Shown here: in pieces, positions 1 through 10,783 of the stretch
Position numbering within the stretch: position 1 is the stretch's first letter
How the letters are laid out: each line of letters begins with the position of its first letter
DNA from: Aptenodytes patagonicus
Taxonomy: Eukaryota > Chordata > Aves > Sphenisciformes > Spheniscidae
Length of the DNA: 64,000 bases
Assembly (NCBI RefSeq): GCF_965638725.1
Contig: NC_134951.1
Span: 42,982,746 to 43,046,745, forward strand
Reading direction: 5' to 3'
Program-made: the position numbers and the translations under genes
Notes under the pieces: generated by a model
What the model saw: only the letters and a program-made list of their open reading frames with translations
What the model was told of the DNA's origin: nothing
Databases searched by the model: none

Positions 1-89
1 ACAGATGCTATTCTGGTCTTTGTCCTGCTAACTGGAATCATTGTGACTGTTGGTGCCATCTTTGCCATGATCCTTATGATTCTTCACTG
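1..89 (+). CDS. SPACA1: SPACA1, penultimate coding exon (5' part outside window)
   Basis: Read in frame 1 this segment encodes 29 residues plus two bases of a Trp codon, starting TDAILVFVLLTG and ending MILMILHW. It is a nearly unbroken hydrophobic stretch, i.e. a single transmembrane helix. It aligns with the membrane segment of the mammalian sperm acrosome membrane-associated protein SPACA1, which reads TDAALIFVLTIG in the same place. SPACA1 is a type I membrane protein of the acrosome needed for normal acrosome formation. The exon ends at 89 with donor GTAGGT at 90-95. The Trp codon is split TG|G and completed by the next exon at 367. The 5' boundary is not visible. An AG at 3-4 could be an acceptor, but the homology already begins at TDA, so the exon probably continues to the left. 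Synteny with CNR1 supports the call. Confidence 0.85.
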
Positions 90-366
90 GTAGGTGGACA
101 GCACACAATGTGATTTATGTTTTATTTGATCAAAATACGGTATTACTGATGACAAACATGACCTATTAAACATGAGCTATTTAAGTTTCTCTGTAGTTTA
201 ACATTTGTGTTGCCAGTAGAGAAAACAGGAGCAAGCTTCTGGAGATTGGAAAGAAGTACTTTGCAGAGCAGTTACAGCGATTGTGGATGGGAGGGGAATG
301 ATTCAGAGCAATTTATGTAAACGTACTTAAAGGTATGTTTTTGTTTGATTCTTTTTTCCATTTCAG

Positions 367-460
367 GGCTGTTGTAAAATCTATTTGGGAATCAAAATCT
401 GGGCAAGACAACCAAGACAAGAAGCTGGCCAACAAAAGTTCACTGCGTAACATGGAATAA
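367..460 (+). CDS. SPACA1: SPACA1, last coding exon (cytoplasmic tail)
   Basis: After a 277-bp intron with a pyrimidine-rich acceptor ending at 366 (TTTCCATTTCAG), the frame resumes with the last base of the split Trp codon. It then encodes 30 residues, AVVKSIWESKSG at the start and SSLRNME at the end, and stops with TAA at 458-460. The WAVVKSIWESK stretch matches the juxtamembrane WAAVKAFWGAK of mammalian SPACA1, which fixes both splice sites and the frame. Recalling the human protein as ending about 50 residues after the conserved Trp, this tail is roughly 20 residues shorter. The lost part corresponds to the acidic human C-terminus. The exon was assigned by homology and splice phase, because it is far too short to stand out as an ORF. 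Confidence 0.85.
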
Positions 461-461
461 A
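456..461 (+). terminator. SPACA1: Candidate SPACA1 polyadenylation signal overlapping the stop codon
   Basis: The hexamer AATAAA occurs at 456-461 and contains the SPACA1 stop codon TAA (458-460). No other canonical AATAAA was noticed in the next 300 bases. If used, cleavage near 475-490 would give almost no 3' UTR. Non-canonical signals farther down are equally possible, so this is a candidate only. Confidence 0.3.
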
Positions 462-791
462 TAGTCCCCCCTCAGGGCCCGCGTTGACCTTTCAAGGAAT
501 TGGAGTCTCCACCTGCAGCTACAGTGTTCTCACCATGTGCATTAGCCATACTACAAGAAGTGGCAGAGCCCTCACTCACAGAGGATGAAGTATAGAAGTC
601 CTTCCAGGACTTGCATAATGAACAGAATTAGAAAAAAAAAATTAGATTACATAGAAATACGATATAAAGAAGATTAAAATATGTTTGAAATACTGGTTTT
701 AAGAAGTACTTTTTACAGTCCCTTCCCTCTCTTCGATTACTGAACTTTAAGTGAAATGGGTAAAAATACTTCTATTTTAAAGTGGACATGT

Positions 792-1022
792 GTACCTGTG
801 TAAGCTTCTGTCACATAAAACATCCTATGGCAAGGAGATCCACAGCACAACCACATCTTCTGTCCAGCTTGAACCCACTTCCTACTAGCTTCATTTGTTA
901 CACCGTACTTCTTGAAAAGGCAGTGAGCTGTCAATCCACACTATCCTCTCCCTAAAAGGGACTGTCTTTTGGACCTCTAACATATTCCCTGGTTATTTTC
1001 TTTCTGGACTGAAAAGTGCAAG
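792..1022 (-). repeat. 231-bp duplicate of an ancient CR1 fragment
   Basis: This block is an ungapped copy of 2328-2558 at an offset of 1,536 bases, with 4 mismatches in 231 positions (98.3% identity), all transitions. The duplicated sequence is itself part of an old CR1 LINE in antisense orientation. It resembles the region encoding the ORF2 C-terminus, readable on the minus strand as NEASRKWVQAGQKMW. The old CR1 is strongly diverged from known CR1 copies, so 98% identity between the two blocks means a recent local duplication, not two independent insertions. The right edge ends exactly where the young sense-strand CR1 begins. Confidence 0.9.
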
Positions 1023-1636
1023 TGACATATTGCCTGTCGGAAAAGGACCTGGGGGTGCTGGTTGACAGCCAGCTGAACATGAGCCGGCAGTGTGCCCAGG
1101 CGGCCAAGAAGGCCAATGGCATCCTGGCCTGTATCACAAATAGTGTGGCCAGCAGGAGTAGGGAAGTGATCGTGCCCCTGTACTCGGCACTGGTGAGGCC
1201 GCACCTCGAATACTGTGTTCAGTTTTGGGCCCCTCACTACAAGAAGGACGTTGAGGTGCTGGAGCATGTCCAGAGAAGGGCAACGAAGCTGGTGAGGGGT
1301 CTGGAGAACAAGTCTTCTGAGGAGCGGCTGAGGGAACTGGGGTTGTTTAGCCTGGAGAAAAGGAGGCTGAGGGGAGACCTTATCGCGCTCTACAGCTACC
1401 TGAAAGGAGGTTGTAGCGAGGTGGGTGTCGGTCTCTTCTCCCAAGTAACTAGCGATAGGACGAGAGGAAATGGCCTCAAGTTGCGGCAGGGGAGGTTTAG
1501 ATTGGACGTGAGGAAAAATTTCTTTGCTGAAAGAGTGGTGAAACATTGGAAGAGGCTGCCCAGGGAAGTGGTTGAGTCCCCATCCCTGGAGGTATTTAAA
1601 AGACGTATAGATGAGGCGCTTAGGGCCATGGTTTAG
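1023..1636 (+). pseudogene. CR1 ORF2 fragment (reverse transcriptase C-terminal region)
   Basis: An open frame of about 205 codons runs to a TAG at 1634-1636. It encodes the C-terminal part of CR1 ORF2p downstream of the polymerase core, with the typical stretches [62 protein letters not shown] and [23 protein letters not shown]. The endonuclease and catalytic reverse transcriptase motifs are missing through 5' truncation, so this cannot be an active enzyme. The open frame continues a few codons upstream of 1023 into the duplicated block, where no CR1 coding sequence exists. No host gene function is implied. Confidence 0.9.
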
Positions 1637-1720
1637 TGGGCATGGTGGTGTTGGGTTGATGGTTGGACTCGATGATCTTAGAGGTCTTTTCCAACCTTAA
1701 TGATTCCATGATTCTATGAT
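1023..1720 (+). mobile_element. CR1 LINE, 5'-truncated, relatively young
   Basis: This is a non-LTR retrotransposon of the Chicken Repeat 1 family in sense orientation, about 700 bp long. It holds the 3' end of ORF2 with its reading frame still open, then a short 3' UTR with the typical motif GGTTGGACTCGATGATCTTAG, positions 1662-1682 approximately. It ends in the family's 8-bp tail repeat (TGATTCCA TGATTCTA TGAT, about 1701-1720). CR1 copies are usually severely 5'-truncated, as here, and lack obvious target-site duplications. The intact frame and close match to avian CR1 consensus suggest an insertion within bird evolution. It lies about 560 bp downstream of the SPACA1 stop, in the same orientation. 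Confidence 0.95.
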
Positions 1721-2089
1721 CATTCCCCAGGTAGTTTAATAGTCTGAGCACCTCTGAACTGGAGAACCAAAGCCAGATTTTTGTGAGGATGTTGAAAATG
1801 ATATATTTAACATGTCTTAATTTTGTGAAGATGTTACTCTAGACTAGATGAAACTAGACATATAGTCTAGGCAGAGACCATTTTTTGTGAAGTGCTCTTT
1901 ATCTCCTTGATGATCTTCAAGCACAGCACCTACTATGTAATCACTGTAATCCAGTTTCTTCTTGACACATGGAAGGATGTATAATGGTAGGGAAGATCAT
2001 TAAAAGTTGCTTCATAAGTTTCATTAAATTTTTACTTGCACATTTGCACACGTAACCAATTCTGCCATCAAGGGGACCAAAATATGTGA

Positions 2090-2640
2090 ACAGAAGAGTA
2101 GCCCCATAGGGTCAGACCAAGGATTCATCTACCTTTGTAATCAAATCAATGGACAAAAAAAGGATGTCTAGGGAAGAGTACAAAACCAAGACAAGGCTGT
2201 ATGATGTTTTCCACGTGTATTCCTCCAGCTTCCAGGCATTTGCAGGTTTTCTAAACCAGATGCCATTTCTAAGCACTTAGCTAACTTGAATGGATTTCTT
2301 TTCCTTGGCTTTGCTCAGCATCCCCGCGTACCTGTGTAAGCTTCTGTCACATAAAACATCCTATGGCAAGGAGATCCACAGCACAACCACATCTTTTGTC
2401 CAGCTTGAACCCACTTCCTGCTGGCTTCATTTGTTACACCGTACTTCTTGAAAAGGCAGTGAGCTGTCAATCCACACTATCCTCTCCCTGAAAGGGACTG
2501 TCTTTTGGACCTCTAACATATTCCCTGGTTATTTTCTTTCTGGACTGAAAAGTGCAAGATTACTTAGTGATTCTTCATCCTGAAACCGTACCATACCTCT
2601 GACCATCCTTGCTGACCTTCTCTAACCCTCCTCCATTACG
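2090..2640 (-). mobile_element. Ancient CR1-type LINE relic, antisense
   Basis: This old CR1 copy is of the type spread through reptile and bird genomes and lies antisense on the plus strand. Its 3' end is at the left, with recognisable text such as CCCATAGGGTCAGACCAAGG near 2102-2121. The ORF2 C-terminal part follows at about 2340-2560, containing a diverged version of the sense-strand text for NLWNSLPRDAV-like residues. It ends near CTTCTCTAACCCTCC (about 2620-2634). Frames are broken. Positions 2328-2558 are the apparent source of the duplicate at 792-1022. Outer limits are approximate because they were judged against remembered consensus. Confidence 0.75.
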
Positions 2641-5600
2641 TGACTATCTTGCTTATGAAGGTGCTTTCTGTTTGTGTAAATAAACATTGTTTGATGCACA
2701 TAAAAACACTGAGCTGATGACATGTTGAAAAATGGACTGTGGACTGATTAAAATGTTTAATAGACTTTAAGATTTTCTCTTGAGTATAGTAGAAGCTCTG
2801 AAAAGAGGCCAAATATTGAGCACTCCAGGGTAGAGGATGCTTCTCAGTAAAGAACATTGTGAAAAAATTGCAAAAAAATAGATTGGAGGTAGTAACTCAT
2901 CCTCTCAAAGAATTCCTGTTCTCTTCAGATCCTCTGTTGCTGCAGATGTTCTCACTGCACCATCTGCACATCCTTAAAAAAGCATTATCATATTTTTCAG
3001 AGATACATCATTTTGTTTGCTGTTTAGTGAAAAGATCATTTACATTTTTGCAAATAAAACATCATATTCAAAAATGACGTGCACTTAATTCTATAAAAAT
3101 ATCTTTTTTAAAAAGGAAATAATATTTTTGGTAACACTATCATTAGCTATGTCATTTTATATCATTTGGCGGACAAACCTAAAAGTCTTGCAACATTAAG
3201 AAGAAAATGCATAGAAAAGGAAAAAGCAGATAATAACAATTTTGCAGTTCGCAAAACTAGCTTACACGTTCAAGGTGAGTTTTTGATCCCACGCAATCAA
3301 AGACATTGTATTGTGGTGAGTCTGGGATTAGGTCTGGAATGCTGGTCTTAAAAATAGACCAAAACCAGTTGTTATTACTCGGGAAAATGTTTCCACTGAA
3401 AGTATGGTAATTATGAAGCCCTGCCATCAGCTCTGCGGTTGACTTTTGAACTCTTGCTTTCATGTTGTAATTAGGGTGTAGCATAACTGAAAGAGAAAGA
3501 GAGGGAACTAGAATATTCTTTTCCACAATGATGCAAAGGTGTACTATTATACAACCATTTTGTATCTTAATAACATTTGCAAAGAACCTCTTATTTAGGT
3601 TGGTATTTTGAACCAGTCTTATTTGGGTTGATATTTTGAGGGGTTTACATTTCCATGGTCTGCTGGCAAATCCAGCAAAAAGTAATAGACACATAAGCAG
3701 AGCAGTTCAGAAAATGAAATTCAGAAACAGCTGAACTAATCCATACTGGTGAGTGTGGGGGTCCTCAGGGTAGGTCAAGGAGGTTTTGTTCTTTATTGGC
3801 TAATATTTTGTAAAATATTATTATTTTCTTTTTTTCCTCTTATAACTCCCTAAAGCTACCTACAAAATAGAAAAAAAAATCTCTAGAAAATTTGATGCAA
3901 AAACTGTAGCATAAAATATGGAAGAGTGCCTTGCTGCTCAACAGATAGGGTAAACAGGCTGTTCTGTTGTTGAAGCCGCAGTCAGAAACTCCAAGTGAGG
4001 AAATTCCTGAAGTTAAGGTTACTCTGTCCAAGCAGCCATCACACAACCACTCTATTATCATTCTCTCACCCTAAATATAAACTTGAATGAATTGCTCTTT
4101 GTACTAGATGTAGTATAAAACACATAGGAAGTGCAAAATGATTATCTTAGCACAACCCATAGAAACCTTCCCTGACTTTTGATCCCATAATTTGGATAAT
4201 ATACTTGTTAGTTTGGTAACAGGGTGGACAGCCATGAGAGATAAAGGACATCCAGAAATAAGTGTTTTAACTTACGTACTTTTAAAGAGATAACACGTTA
4301 CAATCTGCTTGAACACTTCTGGCAAGAAGTATTCACCACCTAGGATATATAACTGTACTTCATGTAACTCCTTTTATCTGCAGTGCCTGAGAAATGCAAA
4401 GAATGTTTTCATTGTTACTTTCTGGTAGTGGGTTAATTAAGAGAACCAACAAGAGTTTCTCCTTTTCCACAGATTTAAGTACCCTATTTCTATCTCCTTC
4501 TGCTTGCTGACTGCAATGGAAACATTATCTTTACTGATCACCCCAAGGTACGAAAGTATGCTTATTCTCAGACCTTAGGCATGTGCCCAACTCCTGTTTA
4601 AGCTAGTGGTATTTAAGCTCCTGAAGTGAGAATCTGCTGCATTTCTAAGGGGAGAGGCAAAGAAGAACTAGAAGGAGAAGCGACAAAGGTCACATAAAAG
4701 TATCTTCATGATCTCGGGAGTTTGTGCTGCCTACAAGAGCTTTTGGCCAATGCAAATTAGGCAGCCTCCCTAGTCCTCTCTATAAAGTGTGATCTGTACA
4801 GAAATCCCAGCTCGTAGCTTTGCCCTCATTCAGACGCCCTCCTACACCACACCTTGGAGGGCCATCAAGCTCAGTTCATCTGCCAGGAGACCTTTTCACC
4901 TGCCTTTGCTGTACAGAGGACTTCCAGTATCTCCTCCCACTACTCCAGCTGCTGGATCCAGGATCCAGGGGCCAGAGCGAAGGTGAAAATCTCATCATGC
5001 TTAAATTTAAGCTTGTACTTACATTCTTTCCTGAACTAAGATGTCCTCATACATGTGTTTAAGCAATTTCCTGAATCAGGGCCAAAATGACTGTGTCATC
5101 CCTTGCTTCCATTTGCTTTGCATTGTCTAATATTGCAAGCATAATCTTGTGGGTTTTGTTTTAATTTAATAATATTTTAAACACTTCCCTGGTATTCTTT
5201 CATCTTCCCTTTCTTATCCTTCTTAAAGAAAAATCTTTTTGGAATGCATAACTTGTCTGTGTATGATCCACCATCTGTCTCAGGAAATTTAAGATGCATT
5301 TATATAGTTACTTAGGTCTTGATGTATGTGCAGTTTCATTTATGTATGGTCTAATAGTATATACCATAGAAATGAATTTTTTTTCTTTGGCAGCTTTACT
5401 GGCTCTTTTTGGAAATTAAATTTTTATGGTGAATTGCAGAGATTTTCATTTTTTTATAACTTCATTTAGTCAAACACACTTAACAAAATAATAAGTACTC
5501 ATGTTTTTTCCTTCTTTGCTGCTATGCATACAGGAGAGAGATTGCCACAGAAATATGGGTCATTTTTTAACCTGATGCTCTATAAAATAAAATAAAGAAA

Positions 5601-6699
5601 TGCTAGCTGAAAACGAATTCAGTGCTCCTTGATTGGTGGCAAAATTTCAGCATTGTGCAGCTATTACAGGGAGGAAATAAGCAAATAATTTGATTTACGA
5701 TTTTATGAATCAGAAAGCTACAGCTAAATGTTAAGTCAAATGTACAGCATTTTATATGGATTTTGGAAATAGAGCTCTGCGGTTTCCAGTTTATCTGTAA
5801 AGTGTAGAGATGGGTTTTTCAGGAGCTGAGCATTCAGCTTCTACTTCATTATGAGAATCTCATTATATTAGGCCAATATTCTTCACTTATGACTTACTAA
5901 GTTTTTTACTTAGCTGTATAGAAAAACTTTTGACTTAGAACTGATAAGTCTGGAAAATCCATTACGGTGAATTTTCAGGACAATGCTACTTTAACAGGAA
6001 ATTGTGTTTGTGGGCTGTGAAAAGATAACTGGAGGAAAAGCTTGCATGTCTGAAGCAATTAAACCCCAAATCCAGCATGGCTGGGTATGGATAATTGGTT
6101 ATTTAAAATTACTTAACCTATATGTGTTTTGCACTCTATCCTCATGTTCTTATAATCAGAAAGTTACTGGGCAAAATGGGAGGACTTGAGCCGATTAAAT
6201 CTTCATATTGGACTGTAAGCGCTTTCCCAAAGACATGGTTTTGCAGTATATGTGCCTACGAAGCCGTATAACACGATGTCCTGATACTTATTGAGGATAT
6301 CACACATTATCACAACGTAAGAATTAAATAATAGTATGAAGTTGTCATGCAGATGAAGCAGTTACTATTTTGGGATAACATTATGTTGTATTACACATAG
6401 AATAATTGCAAATTGTTAATTAAGATCCCTTGATATTTGCAATGATCCAATTTTCTGCTACTTATAACTGCCAAATTTTAGTCTTTAAGGGAGAAATTTT
6501 CCATGATGAATATGTGATCCTCAGGCTACTATCTTTCTTTCTGGGTATGCAGAAAGTGCAGTCAAATGTTTTATTTTTTCTGGGGACCCACTCAATGGAA
6601 AAATAGGCTGCTGATCCCATCCTGACCATTTCTCTTGCATTCCTAGTTTCTGCTCCCATCCCAGTTTCCCCCCTCCCAGCCTACTCTCCCATCAGCAGC
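2641..6699. other. Intergenic, AT-rich, no gene recognised
   Basis: AT-rich single-copy-looking DNA between SPACA1 and the next repeat. ORFs are short, scattered on both strands and resemble no known protein. The only gene-like item is an exon-like segment at 3147-3274. No RNA gene, tandem array or clear transposon was recognised. Confidence 0.6.
3147..3274 (+). other. Exon-like segment with strong donor, unassigned
   Basis: An open frame on the plus strand (readable as LADKPKSLATLRRK and on to TSLHVQ) runs into CAAG|GTGAGT, a near-perfect splice donor with GT at 3275-3276. A possible acceptor CATTAG ends at 3146, but its pyrimidine tract is weak. The lysine- and arginine-rich peptide is not recognised. 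It could be a non-coding RNA exon, a pseudo-exon or chance. Confidence 0.15.
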
Positions 6700-7490
6700 T
6701 CTTCCTTAGTGTGGTAAGACTAAGACTGGACAGGAAAGGAATGACATTGTAACTTGGAGATGGTGGAGGAGAAGTAGGAAAGAGCAAGAAGATTAAGACA
6801 GGCTGGGTGAGTATTTTGAGAGGGGCTGGTGAGAACAGGCTGGGAGGGGGGAAACTGGGAAGGGAGCAGAGACTGGGAGTGCTAGAGAAGTGGTCATGGA
6901 AGGAAGGAAGGCTGAGAAGAAAAAAGAAATTAAGCAGCATCCTGAGATTAGTGGGACAAAGAGGCTGTGTTTAGAAACCTGATGGGAGTGGGGAGAAGGA
7001 GCAGATACTGTGAAAACAGAGATGCCTGTGAGCAGGATCTTCACCGAGGGGAAGAACTGGCTGGATAGAAAGCCAGACAGGAATTGTGAGGAACATGGGG
7101 AAGGAGACTGGTGGTGTGAGACCCTGGGAGGCAGAGAGAGAGATCAAACAGGAAGCCGAGCATGCTGAACATGAATATGGAGAGAAGAAAGGCAGGATGA
7201 AGACATTGAAACTGGGGAAACAACCCGGGTCTGAATGCTGGGGCAGGAGGGCCGGGGGACTGGAGTGATGAAGAACAAGGCTGGAAGGGAAGACTAGGAC
7301 TGAATGGATAAGAAAACAGAAACTGGGGTGAGAAACCTGAAGAGTGGACACTGGAAGTCACAGGCAAGAAGAGACTGGAAGAATGAGCAAGGGAGACGTG
7401 GGACTACAGCAGGCACACTTTTTGAAGGGACAAGACAGAAAAAGTCAGAACAGAGGATTTGTTTGGAGGTACCTGTGTCTACTTGAATAC
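6700..7490. repeat. Purine-rich degenerate repeat region
   Basis: For almost 800 bases the plus strand is dominated by G and A. Variants of a short motif (ACTGGGA, ACTGGGG, GACTGGA, GGCTGGA) recur many times, suggesting a decayed minisatellite. The borders fade, near 6700 on the left and about 7490 on the right. The opposite strand gives long Pro/Ser/Leu-rich frames that are by-products of this composition. No transposon family was identified with confidence. Confidence 0.55.
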
Positions 7491-8589
7491 TCTTCCATCA
7501 TGAGCCTGGATTAGGGGCAGTTTTTCTGAGCTTCTTTGTACCTCTCCTGCTAGCAAACATCTATAAGACCCACTAGCAAACTATGTCTCTTGCTTCCTGC
7601 ATTTGCAGTTAACTTGAAGGGTGAATATGTTACTGCATTAACTCAAGTATCCAGAGCCCTGTCCTGGAGCTGAAAGTCCCAACCCTGTCGATGGTGTATG
7701 TTGTTATGAGTATGGTGCTACCTGGCAGAACATCTGAATTACTCTATGGAGTTTAAGAAATCACAGAAAACTTTAAAGGAATTGCAAGTTTGAGTGTTAA
7801 GAAATGTCAGTGTGTATGTGGGCTGTAGAGTACTGGTCCAGCCCAGTGTGTCAGTCTCTGGTGTACACCTGAAGACAGAGTGGGGTGCAGGCTTGTTCCT
7901 GCAACACACTCACACAGAAAGGGCAGAAGAGCTGGGGAGCAGAGGACCAGCCAAAGCTGTCAGGATTGGTAGGGCTGGTTAAGCAAACCTGGGAAACTTA
8001 CCCAAGCAGATTAGCTGGAAGGCATTTTAAAGGCAAAAAGGAAGCTGAAAGACTTCCTCCCTTCTCCCCTGTTAAGTTTGGCCATAGACTGATGTGGGAC
8101 TAGGACTTCATCCAAACAACTGAAAAAGGAGAAAGAGAAGGCCGCTGAGGAATTTAATGGGGCAAGATGCTGAGAGACAAACCTTATAAACTGGAAAATT
8201 AGTATGTGTGTTTACTTTACTGTAAATGGTCCTGAAAAGGCAGTCAGTTTTTCTACCTGTTTTTCATTTTTAAAGCCTGCAGACTTTTATCTTTGTAGAT
8301 AAATGGATAAAGGTAAATTCCTTGTCTCATAAAAAGTTCATCAGGTGAATGATGTAGTTCTTTCAAAATATCATCAGTCTTCCTGGTCCAAGTGGTATTC
8401 ACAGCAGGTTCTCAGCCAGCAGAAGTCAAAATGCCAGCTCCCTTTGAATAGCGTAGAGGCAAGTCATGTATAATTGAATCTCTGATTTTTATTGTTGAAG
8501 CACTGATTTTATCCAGGCTGCCCATGTGCTGCACTTGCTAATCTCCGGGGAAGACATTTGTGATTTTCTAAGAAAGTTTTAAAGACCTT
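7491..8589. other. Intergenic, nothing recognised
   Basis: Mixed-composition DNA with only short unrelated ORFs. No splice-supported exon, RNA gene or transposon was recognised. Confidence 0.55.
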
Positions 8590-9250
8590 AAATTCGTGTG
8601 TTCACAGAGCACTCGTCCAGAAGGACCCACCGGATCATCTGGTCTGATCTTGTGTCTGCCAGAGGCTCTTCCCTCTCTGTCTATTATTCTTGTGCTGAGG
8701 CTGGTAACTCGACTGAGGTCTGTGTTTAAACCATACCTGTGAGAAAAGCACCCAGCCTTGCTTTGGGGACGCTGAAAGACTGGAAGTCCAGCAAGTCCCT
8801 TGGCAATTTGTTCCAGAGGTTTATCGCCTTCTGTGCTAAACAAGAATTGCTCCTCATTCAAAATATGAACACGTCTGGCTTCATCTTTCAGCCACTGATT
8901 TTTGGTTCTGTTAAAATCAGCAATCTTTTACTGCTTCATATTTTTTCCTCATGGAAAAATTTTTCTTCACCAACACACACTAAACAATCACTTTTCAGTC
9001 TCTTATGACTAAGCTTCTTAAAGGTCCTCTCAAAAGCTTTTCTCTCTCATGTTTGGGTACTTTTTTCTGATTCTTTTTGACAGCTTCTAATTTTTCAGCG
9101 TTACCTGTTCAGCCAAGAACCATATATGCCCTATGACACTGAGGTCTGTGTTCAGCTGCTTGCTGTCCCTACATCCTAAATCCTTTGCAGATTCGCATCT
9201 TTATAAAACACAGCTCCTCGTTCAGTAGAACTACATTCCTTGTTCCTGAA
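8590..9250 (-). mobile_element. Ancient CR1-type LINE relic, antisense
   Basis: The plus strand carries the antisense of a CR1 3' region. The 3'-end text GATCATCTGGTCTGATCTTG lies near 8632-8651. The ORF2 C-terminal text follows (CCCTTGGCAATTTGTTCCAG near 8797-8816, then TCTGGCTTCATCTTTCAGCC near 8874-8893), and more distant CR1-like text continues to about 9250. Frames are destroyed. It belongs to the same old family as the relic at 17885-18440. The right border is uncertain and could extend to about 9480. Confidence 0.75.
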
Positions 9251-10783
9251 CCAACTTCTCATTTGGCCCTGGTAAATCACACGGGGATAAGAGTTGTTCC
9301 TATGTGTTCCTGATTATTCCATATGCTTGTCCCAACTTCATTTATTGCTTCATCCATCTTCATGTCCTCCACCCATTTTGTCTTCACCAGGAGCGGCTGT
9401 TGGAACACAGCCACTATTCAGAGAACGATTCAAGATTCATTAGCCTGGATGTACAAAGGTCCTAGTAGGACACAACCCTGAATCCTGTTCAGTTTGAAGG
9501 GGATGCCTGTGTCTGCATTTTACATTAAACAGTTGTATAATAAAATAAGAGAAGAAGCACAGACTGCTGTTTCACCACTCATAGCCTCTTAGCAGTGAGG
9601 CTGCATAAGGGCAGGTCCCTGATTCCCCTTATACCGTACCCCAGGAATCTCTCATGTTTCTACACACTGGTACAACTTGAGTAGAGAGGGTGGAGTGTGG
9701 GATGCAGGGAGAAATCTTGCGTGTTAACCCCATTCCTGGTAGCTGAGGTGGTTTCCTGGGACATGTAGGTCTGTGTTTCCTTCAGCTGAGAAAATGGATC
9801 TGGGTTGGGGTCTTCGGTTGCTGCACAATTGAGCAGAACACGAGGTTAGTTTATAAGGACAGTCCATTAAATTGCACTCAGAAGTGCTTTTGGGTGCTTT
9901 GTCATTGCCTCTTCTCTTTGCTGGACACCTCTCTTATTCCCTTGCCTCCTGACTCATACAAAATATCGCACGATGCATGCATCTGGAGAAGCTCTCCTCT
10001 GCCTCTGCCTGGGGCTAGTGCTGGTCCAAACTGGATAGATTCTTCATATAGTATTTCATTCTAAAGAGTGTGAAATTTATGTTTCAACATTTTAAATAAT
10101 GAAAAATCCAACTTTTTCTACAAAGTTGGAACCCCATCTCTCTATCTTTCTCCCTTCAGGAAAAATAAAATGAATAATGGTCCATGACTGTGGTCCCCCC
10201 CAATCTTTCTTTGTTTTTCTGTCTCTTTTTGTTCAAGCTTTTTTAACTGGAGAGGGGACAGTGTGACAAAAGAAAGCCCAGAGAACTCTAAAGTTTCAAA
10301 AGCTAAACTGGCAAATTTAGTGTCTCATTTTCACAGGTTTTCTTGTTCCTGGTTTCCATAAAGCATGTCATGGCAGGGCTGTATTCAGGCATCACTTACA
10401 GTAGGTCCACACCACCAACTTTGGTGGGTTTTATTCCGAACTTTAAACCCTTGTGATAAAACTTCCTTGCAAATCCTGGAAAGGACTTACCATACCCTTC
10501 AGTGATATCTTAAAATTTCAACTTGTGTTTGGCAAGATTGGTTCATCAAGTAGTGACACGTCAGACCTTAGCAGAGAAAGAATTATATCTATCTGTCTCT
10601 GGCAGACTGATTCACAGTGTTGCTTGAAATGTGAATTGTATTGCTAGACTTTTCCAGTGTGAATGAAACCACATTAAATAGGAAGCAAAATGGAAGGATC
10701 AGAACACAGTGTAGAATCCTTCTTTTCAAGTGTCACTTGTAAATGCAAGTATAATTCACCTGACCTTGCTGACTACAGAGCAG
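9251..10783. other. Intergenic, nothing recognised
   Basis: No gene, RNA or clear repeat was identified. The first 200 bases may hold further decayed CR1 sequence. Short ORFs have no recognisable homology. Confidence 0.5.

Noticed and set aside
792..1022. The duplicated block as an independent conserved gene fragment (peptide HCLFKKYGVTNEASRKW)
   Set aside because: The sequence and the wider 2090-2640 region resemble an ancient CR1 ORF2 C-terminus, so it is a transposon relic, not a host exon.
977..1629. Minus-strand frames of 77 and 189 codons opposite CR1
   Set aside because: Antisense shadows of the CR1 ORF2 fragment.
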